From Thereva unica (taxonomy: Eukaryota; Arthropoda; Insecta; Diptera; Therevidae): DNA of 64,000 nt. The notes beneath the pieces were generated by a model, which saw only the letters and a program-made list of their open reading frames with translations, was not told where the DNA came from and did no database searches. Below are positions 1-10,870 of the stretch, in pieces. The stretch covers positions 162,145,850 through 162,209,849 of the forward strand of contig OX465283.1 in assembly GCA_949987705.1 (NCBI GenBank), given 5' to 3'. How positions within the stretch are numbered: the first letter of the stretch is position 1; each line of letters begins with the position of its first letter. The translations under genes and the position numbers were made by a program.

Positions 1-947
1 AATGCACGATCCTAGCCCGGTACGGTGCGGGGGCGGACTCCCTCCGGGTGAGGGCGCGAGGGAATTGCTTAAGCGATAAACGGGGATGGAATTTAAATTT
101 GTTTCGTGAATATGCGCTGCCATGGGAAGAATTCGTTGTGTAGAAAGAAAACAAATTTCCAGGACTTAATGTCATGAGTTAAATCAACATTTATTTAGAC
201 ACGGAGTCCTGGCTGCTGGCTCCTGTGCCGTTGCGGATTATTTCCTCAAAATTTTACGCCTAATAAAAAATTAAAATTATTGAAATTTTTTCGCTTTTAC
301 CTTGTGTATGTGTGTGCATTCCCAGGGATGGAGGATGACGGTGTGATATATTGCAAACAGGTGGATTCGGGATTCCTTTACAATTTCAAGCAGCATAAAT
401 TTATCCTTTATCAGTGTGAAAAATAAGAATAATATTTTTTTTTGAGCATTTTCGTTGAGAGAATTTTTACTTAATATAATTAATTTCTAAACAAGCAATT
501 TCTTAAGTGGGGGATGAACTTACCCCTCTGCATGAAAGGGTGTTATTTATGTTAGGTATGTTAATAAACCTGAAATTATTAAGGTACCTACTTTAGTCGC
601 AGATTAGCCCTGTAAGCTACACAATGACTATGCAGTATGCATGTGTATTATGTATGCAGAAAGAGCATGTTGTATGAAGTAGACGTCACCAGGAATGGTG
701 ATGATATATTGGAACAATTTTGGGAATTTACGTTAACACGATTTATTGTCGCTTTGAATAATGGAGGAAAAATTGCAGCTACATGGGTGGGGATGTTTTA
801 TATCAACAGGAGTAGAATTTGTCTGTATAAGTTCAATATTGATCGTTGAAATTGAAACAAAAAACCATCTAAACCAAAACAGTCATCTTCTTAGAGGGCA
901 GTTTAGAAGGGTGTTAAAATAATAACACACTGGCATCAATTTAGAAT
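1..947. other. unassigned AT-rich sequence
   Basis: Noncoding-looking DNA, GC-rich only in the first 60 bases. I see no homology, no exon and no convincing repeat. The 70-codon frame at 637-849 shows no recognisable motif. Confidence 0.5.
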
Positions 948-1530
948 AGAAGTATAGCTACAGGCTTCCTGAGCTACCTATTTCACAATATTACGCAATC
1001 GAGATGCACCGTTGCACCAACACTGGCGCCACACCAACACCAAACTTTGCTTACACAGGTGCTCATGAAATTGCACAACTAACTACAGATCGTATACGAT
1101 CTCTGATTTAGTTTAGACCCCCAAACCCTCCATCAGAAGTAGGGTTCAAGAGTCCACATCCATTAAACAAAATGTACTATTCTTAACAAAAATAAAAACT
1201 TGCTAATATCTCGGAAACCGTCGATCTTAGCCAATTTTCGGAGAAAAGCGTCACCCAGCATGTAACCTCATCCAAGGCACAGCCAAGAATTGCAACCGGG
1301 ATGAAATTCCGTCACAAGATCTCACTCGAAGCAGTTGATTCTCCTCCAAGTCGCACTGCAATAAAGTTCAAGTAGTTACTCCCAGGCGCGCACCCCTTCA
1401 ACCCAATTCTCAATCCGTAAAAGCTTCCCAAAACACTAACCGTAAAAGCTTCAGCCCAAGACGCAAACCAAAGGCTCGATTGGGTAATTTTGTGAAGTAA
1501 GTGTCTCAGGAAGCCTATAGTTATACTTCT
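948..1530. mobile_element. 583-bp terminal-inverted-repeat element
   Basis: The left end (AGAAGTATAGCTACAGGC, then TTCCTGAG) is repeated in inverse at 1490-1530, so about 40 bp pair imperfectly, with TTTCACAA / TTGTGAA near the inner end. No transposase is encoded inside, so it looks like a non-autonomous DNA transposon. I cannot see a clear target-site duplication or assign a superfamily. Confidence 0.6.
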
Positions 1531-2594
1531 GATTCACACGAATACTGTTATGAATAATGATTATGTAACCCTATTAAATGCCATAATCAAAACTAGTCCC
1601 AGTTACGCTTTGGAAGTATCCTACAATTAGAATATGATTGGATGTACATATATATCCGTTCTTCTTGTGTGGCGTAGATAGTCTTTGAACGCTATATGTT
1701 GATCCACTATCCGAAGACTAGTTCCTTCCCGCAATTGTACGTAGCCGATATAGATAAGTTACAGGTTGGTTTTATTACACTTAATACTAGTATTACTGGT
1801 ACTACAGGGTGGACCTTCAGCACCTGGAAATATTCGAATCATGTTCACATTCTTGAAAACCCAACCTGCTTATCATACAAAATATCGAGTGAGGACCATA
1901 GGGTTAGGCTCGTTTTCCTTTGAATGGGATTATAGACAAACAAAAATGGACAACAAAATGGACATTTTCAAGCTCATTGTACAACAGCCCAACTCACTAG
2001 AGTCTAATTATTCATCCCCCCCAGAAGTCAGTAGAGTAAGGTGTCACAAGCAGTCACAAGTCACAACGCAATCACAAGAGTGTAGTGCATCTAAACTTGA
2101 GACGATTTGATATGGACAAATGAGCGGACTCGCATGTAGAATTGGGATTGAGAATATAAATGAGCCGGTTCTTAAATGAGGCAGTTATTTGTGTTTTTAA
2201 ACAAACAATCGACTTGAGGCTCGCCCTACCCATCCAACAATGATTTTGTGATTCCCTGGTTTTATGGTGCGAGCTCTATTCTATTTTTTCAGTCACAGTT
2301 TTGACAATCCCAGCAAGTCACAAGAGTGTTTTATGATTTTTCTTGTGACTAAGTGTTTGGAATATCAAAACAGTTTATAGTCACAAGAATAGTCACAATT
2401 TCACAATGAGGGTATCTATACAGGTATTCATTCAATTGTTCCCGAACCTTTTTTTTGAGAAAAGTATAGAAAGGACAAGATTGAAGCCTAGTAGCATCTT
2501 GAACAGAAAATTTTAACGTACATATAATGTTCTTCCGCTTGCTCTTCTTACTCTTCTTACTCGTTTGTCTGAATTTTTTTCTAATTGCTCCCAT
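1531..2594. other. unassigned stretch before the Helitron relic
   Basis: Noncoding-looking. 2139-2160 contains GATTGAGAATATAAATGAG, shared with the repeat copy at 55.83 kb, so part of this stretch is probably transposon-derived. 2036-2090 is a run of short CAGTCACAAG-like repeats. Confidence 0.4.
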
Positions 2595-3107
2595 GGTACA
2601 GGCAAAACATTTCTAATGAATTCGATTTTGGCTTTGATTCAAATCCAGAATGAGATTGCACTTACAGTGACATCATCGGGAATTGCATCAGCGCTACTTA
2701 ATAGTGGACTTACAGTGCATTCAGCTCTCCCGCTTCGTTGAATTTGAACCAGATAGAAACACCTAGACACATGTGGCATAGCAAAATTCAGTCCTTAAAA
2801 CGTGAAAATATATAATGACCCATAAAAACCCCTCAAAGCGCTTGGCAGGGCTTTGTGAGACGAGGAAAAACCAACCGATGGGAGGCGCTTTGACACTACT
2901 TGCAGGTGATTTTTGGTCAGCTTTGCCTGTTATATCTCGATCAGCGCCTGCAAATGAACTTAAGAACATCATACCTAAGGAGCAGTTTTGAAAAAAAAAA
3001 TCGCGCTCCAACGAATATGATGGCCCATTTGCAACAAAATGCCTCTGCTTAAACATTTTCAAAACAACTTTTGTCCGTTAGAAATGACGAAATTCCAATC
3101 GATAGCA
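2595..3107 (+). pseudogene. Helitron Pif1-like helicase relic
   Basis: Three blocks in shifted frames match the Helitron helicase in family order. 2595-2738 encodes the Walker A motif GTGKTFLMNS followed by VTSSGIASALL and LTVHSALPLR. 2878-2988 encodes GALTLLAGDFWSALPVISRS. 3023-3107 encodes HLQQNASA, a stop, then TFSKQLLSVRNDEIPIDS. Stops after each block and changes of frame show it is dead. The Rep nickase is not visible, and homology stops at about 3107 where another repeat begins. Helitrons move by rolling-circle replication. Confidence 0.75.
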
Positions 3108-3250
3108 GACCCTACGACAAGAGTGGCAGTGAGATTGTTGAACGAAGTGGCACTTTTTTTCGAATGCACTTTCGTAGTGGAATTTGAGACTCTCACTACC
3201 CATGGAAAAAGTGATTTTGAGATTCCCAATTGTTTTGGCGTACGCCATAC
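3108..3250 (+). repeat. dispersed repeat, copy 1 (abuts Helitron helicase)
   Basis: Shares AGAGTGGCAGTGAGA, GAGACTCTCACT and GTGATTTTGAGATTCCCAAT in the same order with 55807-56006. Its left edge is where helicase homology breaks off, so it was either inserted there or belongs to the same composite element. Confidence 0.55.
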
Positions 3251-5451
3251 TAGTTGGGTTGCGTAGAACACGTTTTTTTTTTGTAATTTATAAAATTTTT
3301 TAACTGTTAGTTTTGTAGTACTTGGCTTTGTGGTCGTCCGTATCGCCCTCTCCAAAATCCGCCTCCATAACCAAAGCGCGACTGTTTGGGCTGGACTTTT
3401 TGCGGAAAGAATTATTGGACAGGATCTATTTCGAAGACGATGCTGGACGACAATGAAAAGGGGCATGAACTACGATCGCTTTATTGCCTCACAGTTTTTA
3501 TTCCCAACTCCTTAATCCATTTTTGACCCGTTTGTACATATATCAGCCCATAAAGATCCAAAAAGTGGGCACCTGATATATTTCAATCGCCATGCCTATC
3601 GACATCCCCTACAAGTCTAGTTTTGACGAGAGTACATCGAATCAGATGCTCATCGATTCAGAGTTCGCTGCGCTTAAGATGCTTAGTTGGCTAACTAGGT
3701 CGTCCTTTACTAGTCTTGCTCCTCTATGCGGTCGCAATGCACCAAAGTAAAAATCTTTTGAGGAAGCTAATCTATAGATTCGAGTAACAGGAGTCTGTCC
3801 TACTCCTAATTTATTGATCCTTGTTTCGTGATAGCGAAGAGCAAGGTCACGTCTGTCAGTGCGACCTTGCTTGACCAAATAGTTCTGAGTCAAAAATCTT
3901 TAGGCAAACTGCTTAGCTTGTTTAAGAGGTTTGTTCTGAGGTAAAGAGTATGTTAAGAGTACGATAAGCCTTGCACAAGTCCTTCGCTTCCAAAAGGGGT
4001 AAATAAAGATAGCAATAATAAATATTGTCTGCCTAGATTTCTTTTTATCTCTAACACTTATGGACGAACTATAACGTACTTCCTCCTCGCAAATAACAAC
4101 TTCCAAACAACAATCTCATTACTTTACCATTCAACCAATAACCCAACAGCTGAAACTTGTTGAACGTTGGTGTGGTGAATCTTTTCCATTTCTGTCTTTT
4201 TAATTAACTTGAACAACACAAACGAAATGGAGAAAAGGGGTTCACACAGGGATAATTTCGATTGCGTGACAAGCGACTCTATTCCCTATCAGAAATCAAA
4301 ATCAATTTGTAATTAATTCGATCTTAAATACCTGCGGATAAAAATTCAGTGATAAGTTGAGCAACGGCTATTAGTAATTAATTCTGTTGCATGTAAAGGA
4401 GCACTATTTGTCGATTACACAAGGATAATGAGTTTGGCTTCTTGTTGACACAGCCACACATATACAGTGAGAAAGATTGAAAGGAGCACACGAAAACGAA
4501 TGGAGCTGTGATCACATGGTAGAATTTTTGAATTATGCAGATAACATTGATCGAAGTGCAGATGGTGAACCGAAACTAGTTTCCAACTTAAATGGGAAGT
4601 AGGCAATTTGAGCATTAATACAGATTTTATGGTTATGAATAAAATGAATTAATTATAAAGGTTCACCTGCCTGCTTGGACAGACCATAACCTTTCACCTT
4701 GATTAGTCCTAAAATGTTTAATCAATCTCTTGGACAGTCTCCCAGAAAGCCAAGAAAGACTCTCCACCCAACCCTTTCACGCATTATACATAAGTTTAAA
4801 ATGGGTTAGAGAAGTGTTTGTCCATCTATTCTTCGTCGGCTTCTCTACATGAAGAGTCGTAAACTTGATAACCTTTCGTTTAGTTCATTATGTAAATAAA
4901 CTACCGAAGAAACAACACTCCCCATCCATCCGAAAATGGGAGTCCCTTAAACAGGAAGCCTACATACGGCAGGATTGAGATCAATTAGAAGTTGGTGTGG
5001 ACCCTTCTCAAAATTGTGAATTATTCGAGAGAGAGAGAGATCCATGTTAACTAGCACGTCACATTGAATTATTCATACGCAAGTGAAGGAGATGTGTCAT
5101 ACTTAATTGAAATATTTACTTGCAATTATTTCCCTGTCACGGGTGTGCGAACCTTTCCCTAATTTGTGGTGTCATCGGTGTCATTATTATATTGTGAATT
5201 GCCATATAAAATGAATCTACAAAGTAATGCTTGCGGGCTGGAAAATTAATGCTTGCTCGAGGAAGTTTGTTAATTTCGAAAGGTGAGTACCGATTCCCAT
5301 TGGGCATTTGTAACAAAGGTGCGTGTGTGCAGAGGATATGCTTGGGAAAATGTACCAAGTGAAGTTTTAATAAAAAATAAAAGCAAGGTTTTAGTTTCTT
5401 GTGGGAAAAGTGTCTTTTGAAAATGGTAACAGAACTGTGAAAAAATCAGTA
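3251..5451. other. unassigned AT-rich stretch
   Basis: No exon, RNA gene or recognisable transposon domain found on either strand. Contains a short GA microsatellite at about 5029-5040. Short open frames here have no motif I know. Confidence 0.4.
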
Positions 5452-5932
5452 CATGAAACATAACATACACAAAAATTATGCAATTCAGCCCCGCTGAATA
5501 GTAAACCCGAAGTGCAAAGACACTCTTTGATGACAAACGATACTCAGGCTTTGTAAATTAACATGATAAATTGCAATTTGGCAACGCTGAATAACAATCG
5601 AAAAACTAAGTCTTTTTTAAAGCACAATTTATGGGTGAAACTAATAAGCTGAATAAGAATAAGAGCCACGGACCTAGAGATATAAGGAAAATTTTCGTGA
5701 AACATAAAATATACAAAAATTGTCCAATTCAGCCGCGCTGAATAGTAAATCTATTGTGCTAAAACACTTTTTGATGGCAAAAGACAATCAGGCTGTGTCA
5801 AATAACAATTTAGACATGACCAATTGCAATTCAGCAGCGCTGAATAAAAGTAAAATTGATAAACAAAGGAGAAAGCACAAGATTTTTGAAAGCACAAATT
5901 TCGAGGGCAATTAATTAGCTGAATAAACTTAT
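5452..5932 (+). repeat. tandem duplication (about 245-bp unit) with repeated GCTGAAT palindrome
   Basis: 5452-5660 and 5697-5932 align along their length (GAAACATAA, ACAAAAATT, AATTCAGC, CACTTTTTGATG, GCACAA, GCTGAATAA). A 17-bp near-palindrome of the form ATTCAGCnnCGCTGAAT or close to it occurs four times, at 5483, 5576 (degraded), 5727 and 5829. It could bind a dimeric protein or form hairpins; no function is shown. Confidence 0.7.
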
Positions 5933-6227
5933 AAATCACATAGGCGACAACTTTTACCCAGAATTTAATGTTAAGTAAAGGAAAGTAGCTTGTTGGTGGT
6001 GTTTTTTTCGGCAGTTATTTAGCTGATTTTTTTATCTTTACATTCGAAAGAGAATTGAATAAGCAGGCGAATGAGACACCCCTGTTAAACAACCAAAAGC
6101 GAATAATTGAATAACACTATACATAAAATTTTGGCTCAACTGCAATTGGAACGTATTCAGCCAATATTAGATGGCGTTTGTTTAGATATGCAAAATCTTA
6201 TGTGAATAAGCTAGTTATATTAAAATA

Positions 6228-6346
6228 GGGCGAGTTTCGAAATGCATCACTACGGTGTTACTGCGGTATTCAGCTACAGACTTCAATTCGAAGTCTGTAG
6301 CTGAATATTGCAGTGATAACGTAGTGATGCATTTCGAAACTCGCCC
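6228..6346. mobile_element. 119-bp foldback MITE
   Basis: Almost the whole element is an inverted repeat: GGGCGAGTTTCGAAATGCAT ... ATGCATTTCGAAACTCGCCC, with a perfect inner stem CAGCTACAGACTTC / GAAGTCTGTAGCTG around a 5-base loop. Flanked by ATA on both sides, a possible 3-bp duplication. It encodes nothing. Confidence 0.75.
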
Positions 6347-6423
6347 ATACTTATGAATCAATGTACACGCATCGTTAGCGATTAGATGTTTCTCTGTAGT
6401 CTGCTTTATGCCTCAGGAGGAAA

Positions 6424-6523
6424 GTGCCTCGCCTCATTTGAGGTATGACATTCTACTGGCTCATAAGAAAGAAGAGGCACCTCTTACAAACTCATTTTGT
6501 AATCGTGTTCTACTCAACACTAG
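6424..6523 (+). repeat. dispersed repeat family, copy 1
   Basis: About 100 bp matching 21220-21318 in the same orientation (CCTCGCCTCATTTGA, GTACTGGCTC / CTACTGGCTC, AACTCATTTT, CAACACTA). No coding capacity. Confidence 0.6.
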
Positions 6524-8454
6524 TAAGTTCGGCTTCATTTAGCAAGTAAAAATTAGGAGGTTTTCAGAAATCATTAGATTCGCTGATTGAATGGTGAAAA
6601 TTCATGAACAAGATCGCATCTCGGGCTCCGAAAATGCAGGAGAAATAGTTGAACGACCTGTACATCCACAAAGGGTAATACTATGGAGCGGTTTTTAGGC
6701 TGGCCTACTGGGGCCTAATTTTTTGAAAAGACTGTGGTTCCACCGTTACCAGTAGAGCTGCGCTATCTACCACCCACATCGTGAAACAATAGGCCTAATA
6801 CGTTTTTAAAATGACACCTCTTTCTGAAACACTCTGTGCTATCTTTTTATACCAAAATGAAAAGAGGGCCTGGTTACATCTCCAGACTTTAGATCCATAG
6901 TTATATTTGTATGTACGAACGTTGTCCAGCTCTCAGGATCAGGCTCTAGTGGTTGTATATTTGCGAGGCACAGTATTTAAGTACCTTATAAATATTTATG
7001 TTTACTAAGGCCTTCGTTACAATTCGTTTCATCATCATCAAATCAATATGAATTTTGCACAATTTTCAAATCTTCCGAACAAATAATCCTTTTCAATCCG
7101 ATAAAAAAAATGTCGGACAGAAATGTTCCACTTTTGTCCCTTTTTCTAAAGCCCACTTTAAAATTCCGCACAGCTGAATGCTCATATGCATGTCATTGCG
7201 AGAATAAAGCTGTTGAGTAAATTTTGCTGAATGATATGAGTGGAACTCAATATCGTCAGCAGAAGCATAAATTTGCATATTGATATCTTTTTAGAAAGTA
7301 CTCTCTATACTAACCAAACTACCCCCTCCCCCCCAGCCACCAACTAGATAACCATCATTCACAAACACCCCCCAGCATACACACTGAATACAGAGGCATT
7401 GTCCGTGAAATTCTTCACTACTTCGATACTGTGTTACCGCTGGTGCATTGAGGGCGGTATGCAGCAGATACGACACTCTCTCTATCTGCTACTATATTTG
7501 CACTAATAAAACTCCACACAGAAAACGGAGGAGTCCTACCTCACTTCGCATATGGAAATTGTCCTCAACCTGAGATGGGGCAAAGGACGTGAGCAAGGAT
7601 GCATCCTGGCAACGCTATAAATTATTATCTGTGAAATAGTTTACATACACTCGTGACCTGGTTCTATAAAGGATTCATTTTTTCCATCCTTGCGGGGATG
7701 TTTTATTCATGGAAGTAACTTTATCGGTGAACGGTTTTCGGTGCTACTTAAAATTTCCCCGTTTGGGATTTTTTGTGATTTGTAATTTTTTTCTTTTTTT
7801 TGCGGAATTCCTAGTGGTGGGGGGTTGTTATTTCAAGAAGTTACTACTAGGCCAGGTAGAAGATGATGCTCGAGAGTCTGCATAAGAAGCTTTAGAAATT
7901 TCGAAGATGAGGAACTGAGAAGCAACACAGGAACTTGAGAAATGTTTAAGGAGAATATGAAAATATTCAAATTCGTGTACTTCGGTTCTTTGAGTGAAAA
8001 CATTCTGTGCAAAGTTTGGCGTCAACTCCATTAAAAGTGTGCAGACTTAGCTGAATATGAGACTTGGTTTTATGCTGGTGTAAGTTTTTGATGTTCTTAA
8101 GGATGTATAACAAGGATTTAATTTCTAATGCATCACTTTACATGAAATAAACTGGAAAAGTACAACAAAATTACAAAACCACTAAAGCCATAGACACATG
8201 AGTGCAAAGAGCAAACTATGATTCAAAAACCTCTTGCAAAATCTTTGGTTACCAACCTGCACGACGACGGCTACGTTTGAGAAACACTTTTGTTCCAAAG
8301 GGAGTACATCAACTGACCAAGCTCTTATGTTGTAGCAATCATATCGAAGCACGGTCAATTTTTCTTCTATTCCCTCTGCTCCCATCCCAAAACACAACGC
8401 CTTATAACAAAGAAAGAATGTTATCTAGATGGGAAAACTGGACAGGCAAAAGAC
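6524..8454. other. unassigned stretch
   Basis: No exon or transposon domain recognised. Contains a C-rich run at about 7321-7336 and T-rich tracts near 7780-7801. Confidence 0.4.
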
Positions 8455-8526
8455 GATGCCGCTGCATGGAATCGAACCACAAACCTTTAGAATGGTATAC
8501 AGGTGTCCTAACCCAATACATAGTTT
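8455..8526 (-). repeat. degenerate tRNA-like sequence (tRNA relic or SINE head)
   Basis: Read on the minus strand, a B box GGTTCGATTCC lies at the right distance from an A-box-like GGGTTAGGACAC, with ATTCTAA where an anticodon loop would be (UCU, arginine-like). Anticodon and acceptor stems do not pair well, so it is not a functional tRNA gene. Confidence 0.35.
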
Positions 8527-8980
8527 GACGAATATATCGATAAGATTTGTTGTTTGAAGGCGATGGGCGTGATTCAATTAGGACTATCCGGTATTCTTTC
8601 TTCGTTTAAGGGGCATCTTTGCAGACACTCTGACCTATTTGGTCTATTGCGGCAATCCTGTTATTTAACACCTTCGACGTTATTTAACACCTTCGACATT
8701 AAGCCCTTCAGCCTCCACGCTCAATCTAAGCTCCCAATCGCACAGTAAGTCCTCTGCTGGTTCGGGAGCTGCTCCGTAAAACGGACAGCTACAATCAGCT
8801 ATTAGCCCCTTTCTCAAACGGAATAGAAAAACTTAGCCCAGCCAGAATAATTGAGCCGAAATCAGCTATTCCTACAAGTTTTTCGAAGCGGCACTGATAA
8901 AAGATATCAAAAAATGAAGGTTCACATATGGTCATGATCAACAGATCTACTGTTAAATGCAGCGATCCATCGGGGGTAAG

Positions 8981-9133
8981 GCCCCGATACACAGTCGATT
9001 TGGATGTACATCGAAGTGCGGATGTTCAACCAAAACTATCAATTGTGAGCCGGTTGGCCGATCAGAACTCATTGCGCTTATGGGTTAGATGAAAATCTGA
9101 ATTTACATCCAATTTGACCGTGTATGGAGGCCG
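8981..9133. mobile_element. 153-bp MITE with about 32-bp terminal inverted repeats
   Basis: The left end GGCCCCGATACACAGTC plus GATTTGGATGTACAT is matched in inverse by the right end (CATCCAATTTGACCGTGTAT, GGAGGCC). The core TTGTGAGCCGGTTGGCC is shared with a second copy at 27286-27395. Non-coding. Confidence 0.65.
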
Positions 9134-9254
9134 TGTAGACAGGGCCGTGCCTGAGTATATATGGCCACTTGCGTGCCAGGGCTTATGGTAACATCGTATA
9201 AAGAAATTAAAAGTGAAGAATTAGGTTCCGCTCGCAACTTTTTTATTTTAGGTA

Positions 9255-9487
9255 TTCAGAGTGATTTTTGAGTGCTGATAAATTGAATGTTTTCAGGTTT
9301 AGTGTTGCGCCCATGTGGGGCGTCGACGAAGGAGGATAAATCACTCCGAATACCTAAAAAATCTTGTGGGGCAATTTTGGTCTGGAATCCCAATTCGTAA
9401 CCCACTCCCGGCGCTCGTTGCTCGATAAGGAAAATTTGTCTCCTCCGCCTTGAAATTACTATTGGAGCACTCAAAAATTACTTTGAA
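9255..9487. mobile_element. 233-bp inverted-repeat element
   Basis: The 22-bp ends TTCAGAGTGATTTTTGAGTG(CT) and their inverse at 9466-9487 pair with two mismatches. The left arm also pairs with an internal segment at 9341-9360 (TCACTCCGAATACCT), so two alternative hairpins are possible. The internal GGTCTGGAATCCCAATT resembles 11378-11400. Confidence 0.5.
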
Positions 9488-9901
9488 TCAGTGCCGGCCT
9501 TAGGCTACAGCGAGAGGAGCGGGCGCTCTAGACGTCAGGTTTTAGGAGCGACAAACTGATAGCGAAATGGGAACGAAAAATAAAATAGATGGCGCCTTTT
9601 GAGGGACGCCATCGAATATGGCTTTAGGCGACATCCGGCTCGAGGTGCATGTGCAGACTGATTATGGTGGATCTACAGAGAACAAACTCAATAAAATCCG
9701 CATTCCCAAGGTGTAAGCTATCGTGCTGAACTGATGAATGATACTGCATGAATTTATTACCTATGATGAACTCCGAAAACCAGGCGACATTCGGATTAAA
9801 TTAGCCTTCCCATGGTAATACGGAGCTATGCCATGAAGGATCGCCCTTTTTCGCGCAACTCGTGGGATCCAATATAGATATCTTCAAAAAAAACTTTTGA
9901 G

Positions 9902-10374
9902 GATGGACCTAAGCACTTCTGCGTCTTCCGTAGCCCCCAACGGGGTGACCTACAAGGCCAGTTGGATATTTCTGAACGAATGCAGAACCGTCCAGTGAAG
10001 GAGAGTTTTCCATGTTCATGGAGGGCAGTCTGACCCCGCTCACCGTGATTGAGTATATTGAGATCACACCTTCATTGGAAGATTTCCGTTGCAGCCCACC
10101 GGCGAAAAAGGGGGCATCTAGGCGACCCAAAAAAGCGGCTGCTTTACGAAGAAGTGTGAAGGCTGCTAGGGTCTGTGTGGCCCCCAAGGAAGAAGGGGAT
10201 ATCGACTTTCTTAATAAGAAGAGGGTTAGATCCTCTATGAAGGAGCAAGACTCGTCGCTGTAGACGAGTAAAAGCTCCCTTACAGTTATGTGGTGGTTAT
10301 GTACTTCATGGCGGCAACAGAAGATTCACTGACATTATGTTAAAAATGATATTAGAATCCGAAATATGACCCTA
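9902..10374 (+). pseudogene. unidentified protein-coding relic, left part
   Basis: The frame 10012-10263 (83 codons) has biased composition: it is rich in Lys/Arg/Ala, with PPAKKGASRRPKKAAALRRS, as in nucleic-acid-binding gag/ORF1 proteins. Upstream sequence from 9902 is open in another frame. A MITE at 10375-10605 separates it from a second open block. The family is not recognised; it could be chance. Confidence 0.3.
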
Positions 10375-10605
10375 AAGCCGGGAATACACATGCCAGTAAA
10401 GCGGGTAAGTAGCTTGCATGCGTGAAAATGGAATATGCTAATAGATGATACAACAGTGATAAATTTGCACTTATTGGTTCCCTACCGGAATATCGTCTGT
10501 ATCTAGCAAGTGAAAATTTATCGCCGCTGTACCATCTATTGGCATATTCCATCTTCACGCATGCAAGCTACTTACTCGTTTTACTGGCATGTGTATTCCA
10601 GGCTT
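10375..10605. mobile_element. 231-bp MITE, possible TA target duplication
   Basis: About 60-bp inverted ends: GGAATACACATGCCAGTAAA, GTAAGTAGCTTGCATGCGTG and GGAATATGC on the left are mirrored at 10541-10605 with few mismatches. TA lies at both borders, compatible with a Tc1/mariner-type element, but this is weak. No coding capacity. Confidence 0.7.
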
Positions 10606-10606
10606 A

Positions 10607-10738
10607 AGGGTGGACGAGTGGAGAGTACTCCACAAACTGCTCCGCGCACAATTCCCAGAGATGACGTTCTATGAGTACCAAACTTCTATTGACGAGTTGA
10701 GACGGGCGGGTAGCCAAATTGGATTCAAGTTTGGTTGA
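10607..10738 (+). pseudogene. unidentified protein-coding relic, right part
   Basis: 43 codons open to TGA: RVDEWRVLHKLLRAQFPEMT, then FYEYQTSIDELRRAGSQIGF and KFG. The composition is protein-like (heptad-like Leu, Trp, Phe) and the block starts exactly at the MITE border, so the MITE may split one old gene or retroelement ORF. Not identified. Confidence 0.3.
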
Positions 10739-10870
10739 GCAAAGCTTAGGATCACGGCGGCAGAAAAACCCATGATCAAAACCGTCCCAGCCAAACTTGC
10801 AATGACCATTCAGCGACCGACATGACAATACTCGGCGAGCAACCGCCACCATTTCTGCTCCGATCACCAA

